NCBI GenBank assembly: GCA_002049455.2
Contig: KV918870.1
Span: forward strand, 62,001 to 126,000
Source of the DNA: Porphyra umbilicalis
Taxonomy: Eukaryota; Rhodophyta; Bangiophyceae; Bangiales; Bangiaceae
Length of the DNA: 64,000 bases
Direction: 5' to 3'
The notes below the pieces were generated by a model. The model was not told where the DNA came from. It did no database searches and was given only the letters and a program-made list of their open reading frames with translations. The translations under genes and the position numbers were made by a program. Each line of letters opens with the position of its first letter. Within the stretch, counting starts at the first letter, position 1. Shown here piece after piece: positions 20,468 to 32,497 of the stretch.

Positions 20468-23400
20468 GCGAAACACGCTCTTTACTGTTCAAGCAACGCA
20501 TGTATCGTCCCAGCTGGCGTTGACCCTGCCTTTTCGGCTGTAGTTAATTCCACCGTCCGGGACGGCACTGTCCGTGGCGCCGTTCGAGCCTCTACCCACA
20601 GTATGTGCCGTAAAAAATACATGTGACCCATGAGAAACGAACGAACCAGGGTGCGTGGCCACGGAACAGACCCGATGTACTCTGGTTCATGAATACATCA
20701 TGTACCTTTGTAGAACGCACCGCAGCTTACCCGGCCCAAATAGTCGGGACGAAGCGACATCGCAACAGTAGACGTTGACCGCTGTTTTTTGTGAGGCCAA
20801 GGGGACAGATGATGGGCCTCTCGAATCGCGAATTGGAGTGGGGGGTCTTGGTGGATGGTGGATCGAGTGCGCGCAGTCGTGAGACGATGCCGACGGACAG
20901 ACGCTTGGAGTAGTGGTGCGACACCAGTTTATAGGCCATTGTCGCCGCCGCGCCCCACCTATGACAGGGGACGAGGCAAGGCCCTCCGTGCGCAATCAGC
21001 CCCAGTCGCGCCCTATCGTGGATCCTAGGGCTGGCGTTCCCCCAACGATGCCGACCCTTCACCTCGACGGGCACCGTGAACTCAAAGCGTCGGCGTCAGA
21101 CGGTTCACGGTGACTGCTCATATGGCCCGTCTCGCTGCGCTACCGCACACGACAGCGATCGTGGCGGTGCGCTGCATCTCTCTGGGAGCCTGCGGTCCGT
21201 GCCCTTTGTGTTTTTCCGAGGCTGCCGTGGCGGTGCGCGTCTGCTCCTCCGACGCCTCCCCTGGAAAGATGCGTTCCCTCCTGATTTCTTGCGCGACCCT
21301 GCCCCAGTCTGCCCCCTGTGCGGACAGGGGCGGCAGCATGCAGCCCCACGAAATCCTCCGGTCGGGCTCCTGCGACGGTGCGCCGCCCAACACTGCCCCC
21401 CCATGGTCCGCCCCAAGTGTGCGGGACCCACCTCGTCTGTGGAGGCGGCGCACCGCTGTGTGTGCCGGCGGTAAGCGGCGCGCCGCTGCCACACAGGCAA
21501 CAGTCGGCCGCGGTGCGATGCCCTCTTTTGGGATTGTGCGGCCCCATGGCACGGGCGATAACTGCAGGTCGCAGCCTCTTCAGTACTGCGCTACATTCAA
21601 GGTGCAGCACGGGCGCTTTTTTGAGTTATTTCGGGTCTTTAAAAGCCTCACGATATCTTGCCCATTGCCTGGATGTGATGCTGTGCTTTTGTCTCCGCCG
21701 CTCCCCTCCCCTACGCTTCCAACACGCTGAACTCCTCCCGTCCTCCTCTCTTTCGCCTGCCCTACAACCTACCCTACTCAGACGCCATACATTTTTCATT
21801 CTTCGACACCAATCCATCAGCGTGGACCATGTCGACTGGCGAGGCTCACCGGTGGTCGAGAGGGGCGTGAAACGCTGGCGGCAGCCGAGACGGCGTAGGA
21901 CCGGTGGCCACTCACACGATCAAGGCTAGAGTCGGCTCACCTCCGTTGTCAGAGAGTGGTGCGACGGCCTTGTCTCCTCGCCGCCCGGTGGGCGCAAGCA
22001 CCCAGCGGCTCCAGTTACCGCCGCCGCCGACGCCGCCGCCGCCACCGCCACCGCCCTCCCGGCATGGGCTCCTCCTCCCTCCGCAGCCCCATGGACGTGC
22101 TTTCTGCGCACAATATAAAGAGTAGGAGGCCTCGCCGATGGCGACACCTCGCGACGGACCTTTTTGCCACGAATGCAATCTAATTTGTTGCAGGATCAGC
22201 CCATCCTGCCATGACTTCACGACGGAGAAAAGCGGTTGCGGTAAGCAACGTGTGGGTCTAAGTTCTGCGACGTGGCGCTGATGGAGGATTTAATTGCAGC
22301 ACCCGGGGACTAAGCATGTCCGGGTCAATCCAGACCTGAACGACGCACGCACCACGTCCCCCCCTTCCCCCCCACCCCCGCTGCTGCCGGCCATCCCGAC
22401 GCGCTCTCTTTGGACGCGTCGCTGTGCGGGCGGGTGTACGCTTTTGCGTCGAAGTCGAGAGCGCGCCCGATGTTTCTTTTGAGTCGCTCGGCAAGTGGCG
22501 GTGCTTGCACGCACGCAGGCGCGTGTTGCTGCAAGCTGCACGCCTCCAGCCACCGGCCCATTGTGTGTTACAAACCACTCGGACGACTTCTCTCGACATT
22601 CGTCAAAAAGGATAAAATGGATTGCCAAAAGTCATGATCCAAGCGTGATTAGAATTTTGGCAACGCACTCGCGATGCCACAAAGTAGCCGCATAGCCCAA
22701 CCGAAAAACGGTTGCCAAAAGTCTCTAATGACGCGAGAGCGTGCCATCGGCGTCATAAATCAGAACAGCTGGATGCAGTGACGGCCTTCCATCTGACTTC
22801 ATCCCTCCTGACCACTCGCTCCTAGACACGAGAGGCTCATATCAATGTTCAATTTCGTGCAATTGCGCTTTCGGAAACAGGAAGTTGCAATCGCGCACGC
22901 GAATCCCACCAGTTGTCCTAATCGTCCCTATCTGATGTAGAGGGGTCGTGGCGCGCCTTATTTGCGCAAGTGGGCGCTGGCTAGCACTGGTTGGCGCGCT
23001 CCAGTCTACTTTACGTCGTGCCTTTCGTCCGTGCCTTCCTTCAACTTCAAAAAGACCCTCTCGTGTCATGCAGTAGGCATCTCTCTTGATTTGTGGCTGT
23101 GAAGGGCGTTGCGTGCCTCACTAGCCCCCGTCAGAATGAGGCACCGGCAGTTTTCGTGACCCGCGGCATTTGCAAGTTCATCATTCGATAGTCATGTCGC
23201 AATGTTTGCAATATTCATGACAGAGTGTTGTTCATGAGCGTGCGAGGTTTTAAGAAGATGGGCTGTGCGATGTGTCGTCGTGGCAAACGGACATCCCATG
23301 TTTTCTTCTCACTTCTGTCTGGGCTGCTTGACGGTGTCGAAACAATGGTGGAATTGGCGAAGCTCACAGACTCTGCCTTCGTTTGCTCTGTGTCCACTAA

Positions 23401-24570
23401 AGTTACCACGCTGGAAGTCACAAAGCGCCAATTCAATAGCGGCAGAAGACCGCAGCAACAGGCTGTGGTCTGCTGTAGGTGGAGTGTGGGCTAGTGGCAA
23501 TGGCGGCAGCAGGCTGGCGGCGTCAGCATGAAGAAGCTGGCAGCGAGCTGGAGGCGGCAGCGGGGCGAGGAGGGGGGGGGCGATGCCAGCGGCTGCAACC
23601 AGGCAGTGGTGGCCGACGGGCAGCGGGGGCAGGTGGAAAATAGCTGTGGGGGAGAAGTGGGGGCAAGCACAGCTACGGTAAGAAGGCAGCCGCATGGGGG
23701 GTGAAGGCAGCAGACAAGAGCCAGTGAGGGCAAGCGGCAGCCCGGGAGGCAGCCGCCGGGCGCGGCAGGTGTAGCTGCAGTGGGGCGACGGAAGCCATCT
23801 AGAGTAGAACGACAGCCAACGGGGTGGCCAGGACCTGGAATATGCTGAAGGGGAAAAATGGAGGGCATAGGGAGGATGAGCAGCGAGATGCCTGCAGGGG
23901 AGCGAAGCATCCCTGGGGCACAGGACCTGCCACTGCTGTGCGGTACCTGTGGGCTGGGCTTCTGCAGTTTCTTGCTGCACTCGTGTGGCAAAGTAATTAT
24001 TTTTTGATCCAGTCACGAGAACAGGCGCCGATTGGTGCGACTCTACGGGTCCAGTGCTTCAAAACGGGGTGAGTTTAGAGCGGCTGTCATCCGCGGTGAA
24101 AAGAGCTTAAATATTTCCCAGTCGGTACCCAGCTTTTTTCACGCGTCGCCCTGTGGTTTCCCAGATGCAGGGGCCGTTAAATCGACGTCCTTAATATGGT
24201 CCGAATTGGGACCGCATTTGAGAAAGCTCAGAAGCTCACTTGGCCTCTTCGGTTCTTTGCTGGTCTGAACGGCCCTATGCGGCATGTGGCACGCCGGAAC
24301 GTTTGGGCAAGTGGATTATTCTTGGATGACTGCTGTTGCCCCTACATGAGTGGGTCGCTACAGCTGGTGTGTTCTCCCGTCGGCCGCCTCCGTCAGCAGA
24401 CCTGTCTTTTGTGCATGTCTCAAACGGGGAGTGTTCCTGCACGGCGGCCGTCCACCGCATCTCGCGACGGGCAGCAAGAGCGCACCCGGGGACTGTTCCC
24501 ATAGGCTCTGTTTCCCGCGAAGTCGCCTCATTGGCATTTCGCGTCCCCCAAGCGTGTCGTCGTGCATCGT
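20468..24570. other. Gene-poor interval, no recognisable gene
   Basis: Mixed composition with AT-richer stretches (22.6-23.3 kb and 23.9-24.3 kb). The phrase TTGCCAAAAGTC recurs near 22624 and 22714. Open frames on both strands lack recognisable motifs. Probably accumulated transposon debris; no boundaries were found. Confidence 0.4.
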
Positions 24571-24574
24571 GGTC

Positions 24575-25600
24575 CTGTTCGTATCGGCGTTCGTGGTGCT
24601 GGGCCGCGTAAAGCTCGTTGTCTGCGTGGGCGCGGTGGCCAGGGAGCTCGCTCGCGGGCTCCTACTTCCTCTGCTCTCGCTTGAGCTCGCCCTCCTGCTA
24701 GCGTTCCTGGTACCGCTCCTGCTAGGGCTCCCATCCGTGCCCATGCCCGTTCCCATGCCCGTGCCCGTGACTGTTCCCGTTCTCATGCTCGCGATCGTGC
24801 TTGCGCTCGTGCTCGTGCTCCTGTTGGTTCTCATTTGGGTGGTCGACCAGGCAGGCGGTGCCGTTCGTCACGAGGTGGCCGTGGTTTCTTCCGGCGACAC
24901 TATCGTATTCGGCGTTGTACCCGCGGGCGCGGTGCCCGAGCAAAGAAGCGCGCTCACGAGTGCAACTGCTCATGTCCGTGTTCCTGCTCGCGCTCTTTCA
25001 TCCACTTGAGCTTGGCTGTACCTCACGTTCGTGCTCGCGGTATTGATTGCTGTGCTTCTCGCACTTGGGCTCGCGCTTTTGTGAATCGTCGTGCTCTTCG
25101 TCGTGCTCTTCGTCGTGCTCGTCGTCGTGCTCACTCTCCCGCTTTTGCTTGCGATCTTCCTCGTGCTCGCCCTCCCGATTGTGCTTGCGCAGTTCCTGGT
25201 GGTCGCACTTCTGCTCGCGCTTGTGCTCGCGCTTGTGCTCGTCGTCGTGCGCGTCTTCATCCTCGTCGTCGTGCTTACCCTCAGGATATTTCTTGCGCTC
25301 TCGCCCTCCCCCTTATGCTTGCGCTCTTCTTCGTGCTCGCCCTTTCGCTCGTGCTTGCGCTCCTCTTCGTACTCGCACTTGCGCTCGTCCTCCTGCTTGC
25401 GCCCTTACTCGCGCTTGTGCTCACCATCGTGGTGAATATCGGGCTGCGCGCACTCGTGTTCGTGATTGTGCACATCGTGCTGCGCGAGCTCGTTATCGTG
25501 TTCGTGCGCGTCGCGCGGCGTGCGCTCGTGTTTGTGCTTGTGCGCGTCGTGCTGCACGAGCTTGTGCTCGTGTTCGTGCTCGTGGCCGTGTAGGCATCGT
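24575..25600. repeat. ~1-kb degenerate short-period repeat (GTGCTCGCGCTC-like)
   Basis: Runs of GCTCGTGCTCGCGCTTGTGC-like words with an underlying 6-bp rhythm cover about 1 kb. The rhythm keeps several frames open: a hydrophobic Leu/Val/Ala frame and a Cys/Ser frame on plus, and Thr/Ser or His/Glu-rich frames on minus. No signal peptide or domain framework surrounds them. The hydrophobic frame should not be taken as evidence of a membrane protein. Confidence 0.65.
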
Positions 25601-26488
25601 TGCGGAGAGCTGCGAGGAGGTCGAGGTCGTCGGTCACAAGCTGCACGTGGTTGTCGGCGGCGGCGAATTTGCGCGCGCGCTGGTGTTCGTCCTCGTACCT
25701 TCATTTCTTTGCGTAGATGTCGTTTAGCAAGCAGGACGTCGTGGTGACCGTCCGCGTGGCGCCCGTCGTTTTCAGCAGCGCCCTGAGCTGCAGGTAGCAG
25801 TTACCATGACTCGGAGCCTGCTTTGCGGTTTTGAATCGGTGAAAAAGACCGGGCACTGGCAGGTCTCATGCAGAAGTTGTCAGGATATGCATTTGGGGGC
25901 GAAATAGGATACGAATACACGCCGATGCTTTGCATCTGATTAAAGATTTTTCTCTTGACTCAGATCCGGATACGGACATCTGCCTCCGAAGCCGGATTAT
26001 GACATAGAATATATCCGTGTCTGGATACGATTATAGTGTCCGATTATATTCCTACACGTGCGCCAGACAGCACAATTTGAGCCAGAGAAAGACGTTATTC
26101 AGACACTTTTCGAGTGCAAAATGGACGTCCAGTACGACTTGACATTTACATATGATGTGTGCGCCCCAACGGGCGCAGTCTAGGCGGGTCCCCGCCGTTT
26201 TTTGTAAATGGTCGTCAGAAGGACCATTCTGAATCTCGTGTCGCACTTCGCTGATAACGCAAGCGGGCCGAGTCGCGTGATTGAAAGGTTCCTTCCGTGT
26301 CGGGTAAGATAAATCCATGACAACCCCTGGTGTCATGCGACTTGCGCAAACTACCGTGTCGCCGTGCTCTTACCACCGGCAACCCCTTCAAGCGCCACAC
26401 CACACAATGCACCGACCTGGCATGTGTGTACAAGCAGAAGTGCCCATCAGGCGATATTATGGGAAATTCGAACTGACCTCTCGCCGTC
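25601..26488. other. AT-richer non-coding stretch
   Basis: About 900 bases of lower GC, with repeated GGATACG words around 25.9-26.05 kb. No gene is supported. Confidence 0.35.
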
Positions 26489-26512
26489 AGCGGCACGCAC
26501 TACCGCAGCGGC

Positions 26513-27037
26513 ATGGGCGGCAGCATCTTGCGCAAGGAGAGTGCACCGCCGTTGCGCGGGGCGGACTACGTTTGCGGCCTCTTTCACGACGCAGAGTCCG
26601 AAGGCTTTCGCGTGGCCGCGGTTGCCCACTACAAGGAGTTGGATGAGTCAGCTCGTCTGGTAGGTGCCGCGGGAAAGCTCGTCGGCAACGCGTCGCAGTC
26701 GAGTATGAACCCAGCGGAAATCCTGGCCCACATGGAGTAGATGGGAATGAAGGCCGCTACCCTGGATCCCTCGAGCCGGGCACACTTTGACGAGTCGTCG
26801 CGTCTCCTGGAAGACCCCAATGGGTGTACTGTAGATGCAGCCTTGTGGGCATGCGGCGTGTACGTCGGTTCGACGCGGCCGTCGGCAGTAGTCCCTGTTG
26901 CGACAAAGGGACCAAAGGGACCTGTCGGTGGTACCCACCCGGCGCACGGCGTCGCGGCTGCCGTTCGAGGACCGCTCGGGCTGCCCCGTCTGCCACTGCG
27001 GCCGCTGCCGCCAATTCCGAACAACCAGTCAAAGTAA
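26513..27037 (+). CDS. Unrecognised protein, reading frame with one in-frame TAG
   Basis: From ATG 26513 the frame is open to TAG at 26738-26740 and continues in the same frame from ATG 26741 to TAA at 27035-27037. Both parts have similar amino-acid make-up and host-like third-position GC (first part GADYVCGLFHDAESEGF; second part LDPSSRAHFDESSRLLEDP). This suggests one original gene of about 174 codons with a nonsense change, rather than two genes. No domain could be recognised. Its position inside the transposon island suggests a transposon-associated or host-derived fragment. Confidence 0.3.
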
Positions 27038-27042
27038 AGGTC

Positions 27043-27747
27043 ATGCCGCGGTCACGCGGCGGCCGGACGTCACGAGCGAGCTCCCTCGTAAGCCCGCAGA
27101 CTTTCTTTGGCGACAACAACTTGGCAATGGCTCAAGCTGGAATAGATACTGCTCGCCGTCTCTCCTCTACGGGGTCTGTATCGACGCGGCCAGCATCACG
27201 AGCCGCCAACACGGCAGCTCGCACGGGTAGTGGGACGCGGTCGCTAGAGGCTGCGGCGAGCCCCTTTGCGTGGCCGCCGGGCGAGCGCCAGCGCTTTGAG
27301 GAGTCTCTGGGTGCACTTGAGCTGCCATCGCTCAGCGTCCTGATGTCAGAAGAGCGGGCGGCGGCGGCGCACGAGGGATCGCTTGGCGACGCCATGGCGT
27401 CTGCGTTGACAGATGTGAAAGCGAAATTCATCGACGGCGCCCGGAACAACATGCCCCTGGGCATCATGGTCACTTGTTGTTCCGTGACGCCGGCGTGCTT
27501 CGCGGAGCAGCTGTGCTCGTCTCGGCTGCAGAAGCCGCACACGAACTTGCTGATGATGCTTGCGGTCTGGGTGTTCAAGATACACGAGGATGCGGAAATG
27601 TCAGCGGCAGAGGAGGGGAGGCCTCGCAAGCGGTCGCGCTCCGGTGACATTGTGGGTGGGTCGAGATGCGTCAGCAGTAGTGGTGGATACGACAGTCATG
27701 ACGGAGAAGCACCGTTTTATGTTGTCGAGGGTCCACCCCACGTGTGA
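27043..27747 (+). CDS. Unrecognised 234-residue protein
   Basis: Begins at ATG 27043, six bases after the preceding frame ends. Ser/Arg/Ala-rich N-terminal half. The more ordered C-terminal part has DVKAKFIDGARNNMPLGIMV, then CCSVTPACFAEQLCSSRLQK and LLMMLAVWVFKIHEDAEM. A basic, nuclear-localisation-like stretch (RPRKRSRS) follows. The ordered part looks like a real protein rather than a shadow frame, but I recognise no family. It could be the accessory ORF of a mobile element together with the frame just upstream. Confidence 0.35.
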   Translation: MPRSRGGRTSRASSLVSPQTFFGDNNLAMAQAGIDTARRLSSTGSVSTRPASRAANTAARTGSGTRSLEAAASPFAWPPGERQRFEESLGALELPSLSVLMSEERAAAAHEGSLGDAMASALTDVKAKFIDGARNNMPLGIMVTCCSVTPACFAEQLCSSRLQKPHTNLLMMLAVWVFKIHEDAEMSAAEEGRPRKRSRSGDIVGGSRCVSSSGGYDSHDGEAPFYVVEGPPHV

Positions 27748-27968
27748 TGGTGGACGACTTGGTGGAAGAATACACTGTTAGTTTTGGTCTCCTCGTGTCT
27801 CATATCTTCGGCTTTTAATGTGCCCCCCACGAAGTGCGTCGACGGCGAGTGCGCTTCAGGTACGGCATGTCATACGACCGCGATTGATAGCATTCGGCGT
27901 CAACAACAAGTGCCTCGTGGCAACCTCAAAGCCACGTCTGCCTGTTGGGTCCAGGGGCACGCATGCAT

Positions 27969-28109
27969 GAGATACGGCAAGACACCCCGCGACTTCCAAA
28001 CCAAGCGGGCCGGCAACACAGCTGCTGATGCACAGGCACTCCCGCAAGAGAGATGGCGAGACACCCTGCGACTGATGCACCAAACGGGCCGGCAACACAG
28101 CTGCTGTGG
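27969..28109 (+). repeat. Two tandem ~80-bp units
   Basis: Units starting GAGATACGGCAAGACACC and GAGATGGCGAGACACC (27969 and 28049). Both end with the identical CGGGCCGGCAACACAGCTGC followed by TG. The middle parts diverge. Confidence 0.6.
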
Positions 28110-28257
28110 GGAAGCTTCTAGTTGAGGGTCCCCGGCACTTCGTCTCTGCCCCAAGTAGCTCGATTCCAAAAGCACTGCGGACAATATTGGCTTAAGTCTT
28201 TCACAACCCGTAGACCGATTGCAAATTCATGTCGACCACTTCGAAACTCGCGCTGAC

Positions 28258-28316
28258 GGTCAGATATTTTACCAGTCATGACGCTGATGGTCAGATGTTT
28301 TCCAGTCATGACGCAC
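28258..28316 (+). repeat. Two tandem 31-bp units
   Basis: GGTCAGAT-TTTT-CCAGTCATGACGC occurs twice with a 31-bp spacing (28258 and 28289), differing at a few positions. Confidence 0.65.
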
Positions 28317-31300
28317 ACAACATGGGTGAGCCATGTCCTTCTGAAAAAAGTTCGTTGTCCACAGAGCCCTTCGAAAAGCATTCATCGAATGCGGTGCGCC
28401 TTCAGCAGCACGCGGATGCATGTGGTGAACATTCAGCGATGGTCGGCAGTTCCACAGTACTTGCATCGCAAGATGTTTGAAATGCCACTTGACAGGAATG
28501 GTTGTCCTATGGCTCTACAAGAACCGCAGCTAAGAGTCGCTGACGGGTGTGGTGCGGGAGTGCCATTCAAGCCCTGAGCATTTGTCCGGGCAGACTCACG
28601 AGCACCCATCCCCTCACCAGGACCAACCCCTCCGTCTGGGTGCATCCTTCGAAATCAACAGCCGCGTGCTCAGTCACATGCCGACCGCGCATGTGGACGC
28701 CGTACAATGGCGACCCGTGGTACCCTGAAAGCACGGTAAACCCGCGCGTTTCCAGCAGCTCCAGGGCCGCCGCTATGGCGGTGACCATGACGCAGTCGCG
28801 GCGCCCACGCTGCCTAGCGCCGTCGGCAAAACCGCCGCTGCCGCCAGGCGACCGTCGAGGACTGGCGAGCGAGCTGGTGGCCATAAAATGCCACAGAGAG
28901 ATCAATGACACTCGCAGCGAGAATATTTCTCACTGAAGCGGGCAGCAGAAACGCATTCGGCACGCGCAGTGCGGCACGCCGCCATCTCCGCCCCCGTCAA
29001 CACCAGGGGCTTCGGAATAATGATTCGGATAAAGCACCGTTCTGTAAGCAGCAGCGTCCTGCCCGAGCAACATTTTAGGCTCAATAGTCTTTTCACGAGG
29101 AGACTGAGCATGAGGTGAGCTTTCCGGCAGTGTCTTCCGTTTTGCTCTCACATTGGATGGCGAGATGATTCCAACGGATATATCCGGATATATCTGGATA
29201 TATCCCAGATTCTGCTGAAAATCCCGGATTCTGAAAGGCCCTGGTCAACACTCCCCATTTCCCACAGCGCTCTGGGCGCCCCCGACTGACCTCGCTTGCG
29301 CAAAACCCGCACAGGCGGGCGCCAGCGCGGAACCCACAGCTGCCACCGGCCGCAGAGGCTGCGATCGGCAAAAAAGTCCCCGCGAACGCGGCCGCTTTCG
29401 CTCCTGTGTTGTCGCGGCCGCGGAGCTGGCGACTGCTGCCAGTTTTTGCAGCTTTGACGGCGCCGGCACAGGCAGCTTTCCCGTCTCGCTTGCGCCCGCG
29501 CGCATGTTATCGGCTCCGGCGCTGTCCCTTGAGTGCGATGGCCGACGCGGAGGCTGCGGCTGCGCCGCTGGTCGCGGCGTGCGCGACCTGCAGCAACGGT
29601 CCACATCGCCGCCGTCGGCCGCGTGTTCGCAATTGTACACAGCACAGGTTATCCAACTCCATCAACCGCTCTTCTCCCTCGGAGACAGCCCATCAAGGCG
29701 CATCTAAGGATTTCATTACCCGAAAAACATTGATTCTGCTTCACAGTCTATTTCTTCAATGATCCGACGTTTGTGCAAGCAACACCAGACATGATGCCTG
29801 AATGGCGCGACATGGAAGGTTAGCTCGATCCCGATCTTGATGTCAACCCATCGATCGTCGGCACCTTCATCGTCAAAATGCAATCCGTCGACCGATCATT
29901 GACTTGAGACAGCTCGGAAGCCACCACTTTCTGACCATGACTCTCATCATGGTGAGCACATACATGTCTCGGAAGAATCGAAGGCCGTGCAAATAAGTAC
30001 GATCGTCCAGTTGCACGTGGCGAACAATGTGCCTTCGTTGGACCCGGGCGAAAGGGCCGCCACCGCTCCCTCAGCCGCTCTGGAACATGTCCATGACGGG
30101 TGTGCAGCGAGCTGCATCGCCAACTGTGCTCGCCCAACTCTCAGTCCCTGCGGAGACAGTCTTGAGGAAGCTCCCCCTGCTTTCACTTTGAGTCGAGGGC
30201 CCGGTGTATCAGAAATCATCCGAGCACAGTTCCTGCGCTATCGCATGTGTCTCTGCGGTACGCCATGGACACCTTCCCGTTGTGGGCGACCGCGGATCAT
30301 ATCGAACTAGTATCCCACTGAGGACGCGGGCGGCTCTCGATGCCGCACACTTCAGATGTCACCAATTTAGAAGCAGCACGACCTGCATTGTGCCACAGTC
30401 TCCGTTTGTCGTCGATGGTACTGCGATTGTCGGCGAAAGGTGCAACCTATAACGCACCAGTTCTCCTCAACTGATGCGTAGTGGGCGCCTACTGCTTTTT
30501 TGTAACCAAACTCAGCTTGACTTTGAACCCTGGGGCGGTCTGTTGCTGTCGCCAGGCACTTCTTTCATTGTCAGTCAAGTCACCCTCCATGCGTTCCACC
30601 TTCGAGCCAGCTGGCGCGACCAAACACGTTAGGATCCGGATGCCGTGGACACGAGCTATGCTGGCCCTCAACAAATATGGGCGGGTCGACTGTGTCGATT
30701 GAGGTCAGTGTTTTAGGAGAGAATTTTGATGAAGTAGACCTCGTGTCCTGGTGAATCGTGAGATCACATGCAGCGAGTATCTCTTCAGTCAGTCGTAGTC
30801 GGCCCCACAGCGACCGACGTCAGCCGTCACGTTCCAGTCTTCCACGCGGTCCTGTGCGTTTGTCCCGCGCCCTCGCCGCCGCTGCCGCCGTTACTCTTAT
30901 ATTGGAGGGCGACGAGCAGCCAACATACGCACCTGGTATCGTGTCTTGTAGCGCTTTGAGACAGGTTCTTTTTCTTGGCAGCATCACGATGTGCTCGGTG
31001 CCTACGGTGTGGGTTCTGAGCTGCCGCATGGTCGCGGCGTGTGCTCTCAGCCTCGTCTTGCAGGTACGCTATTGGTGGTGATGCTCTGATGTTCGTCTGC
31101 TTTGGTGTGGTTCGAACAGTGCTCGTTGTTACACTGAGAGTTGGTGTCGCTGGACATCATGCCCCATGGTTATCGGGGAAATGATCTGTGTGTATTGGCG
31201 GTGCCATCGTGTGCTCGTTCGCTTCTTGTGTCGTCTTTGCTTGTTATTGCGTTGCGACCAGTGCTTTCAGGATGAATCAGTGCATCTTCTGCTGGGTGGT

Positions 31301-32274
31301 CGTGCCGTCGGGTCATCGGCATCACAACGACGGTACGTGCCCTCACGCCGACTTTGCCTGTCAGCACACGCTGCAGGAGGGCGATCCGTTTTTCCACCCT
31401 CTCTGCGTGCATAGCTGCAGAGGTGACGGCTGGACTCGCAAGCTCATCCGTTCCGTTTGTTGCGGTCGAGGTCATGAGCCGTGCTCCCAGTTGTCGCGCG
31501 CTGGTCTGTGGTAGCTTCGCAACGGAGCTATTATGCCCGCCAGCTCCCAGCGTCCACTGGATCCCGCCGACTTTGCGTGCCTGCTCTACCGCTTAGATAA
31601 GGACCCTGCTGATAGACCAGCAGACGAGCCTCGAGTGGACCCGTGATCTAGGCTGTTGTCGGAGCCTCGCGTCGGCTGCGCAGCGGGCCCAAAACCGTCG
31701 TCAAGAGCACGTATGCTTTTGGGTGTTTTGGGACGAACAGATAATCTGCAAACCGCCCTGGGGCTCTGTCAGGGCCGCTTTTTTCCAGAAAGGGAGCCAA
31801 AATCATCTGTTCGCCGGGATAGATGCATCTCCACTCGTAAAAAGAGACGCACAGCATAAGACGTATAAACTTCACCCTTCCAGAAAGAGAGAAAGACGGA
31901 GAAAAATCTACGGCCCTGCCAGCAGGCACAATGTGTGGAGTAAGGAACGATTCCTGTTCTCGCAAACACCAATGTGCATGGACCTCGCATGGGAAGGCCT
32001 CTGAGAGCCTGTCAAGGGGGGTCGATCTATTTTTTGCACAGGAATTCAGTTTCTTGGAACAGGAACACGGGCCTCCAACAGGCTCAAAACAGGCAAATAC
32101 AGACGTGCTTTTGATGACGGTTCTGGGCTCGCCGCGCTGTGGGATGGGCTCCACAGTATGCACATGCAACTTTATCACACTCATTCCAACTGTCTTAAGA
32201 TGGTTTCCATAGACATGTGGCTCTTCCTCCAGCCTCTTGTCTCTCAACCCATGCCAGGAACGCAGCATATGCGA

Positions 32275-32497
32275 TCAGGGAGTTTGGCGACCTTGGCAAC
32301 GAAAACTGATTCGGCTTGCGCAAGACGGCCCTCAAAGCTCGTGACGGACGCCTTGAGGGCTTTGCCTTGAGCGATGACCTCGGCGCGGACTTCGGGCGTC
32401 ATTTTGGCCGCCTCGATTTTCATGCGGCTAGCAACCAAATTGCGCTGCCGGCGCGCGTCGTCCGTGGCGTTGACGAGGGCGAGATAGGCGTCGTAGA
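32275..32497 (-). pseudogene. Fragment of organellar-type seryl-tRNA synthetase N-terminal arm
   Basis: The minus strand reads FYDAYLALVNATDDARRQRN, LVASRMKIEAAKMTPEVRAE, VIAQGKALKASVTSFEGRLA and QAESVFVAKVAKLPD. This fits the long antiparallel coiled-coil arm of SerRS that binds the tRNA variable arm; the family has R.ERN..., then E...G..LK.....LE..L, ending ..LPN. Similarity ends at about 32275 and nothing of the catalytic domain follows. At the other end it begins exactly where the 16.4-16.7 kb fragment ends, with 24 identical bases shared. Sequence upstream of the arm (towards 32.7 kb) is unrelated to SerRS. It is a non-functional captured or rearranged fragment. Confidence 0.7.

Larger units (their letters stand above)
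27748..32274. other. Gene-poor interval with small repeats
   Basis: No transposase or host domain recognised. Contains the short tandem repeats at 27969-28109 and 28258-28316, alternating GGATATATC words near 29175-29205, and scattered open frames under 210 codons without motifs (for example minus 28567-28911 and minus 31648-32268). Confidence 0.4.

Noticed and set aside
21110..21730. 206-codon plus-strand ORF with several Cys
   Set aside because: No consistent Cys spacing, no recognisable fold, and long antisense frames cover the same region.
24835..25593. Hydrophobic Leu/Val-rich ORF that could be read as a multi-spanning membrane protein
   Set aside because: Hydrophobicity follows from the short-period GTGCTC repeat. 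Other frames of the same DNA are equally open and no conserved flanking domain exists.
31648..32268. 206-codon minus-strand ORF
   Set aside because: No recognisable motif; third-position composition does not resemble the host genes. Kept only as part of the gene-poor interval.
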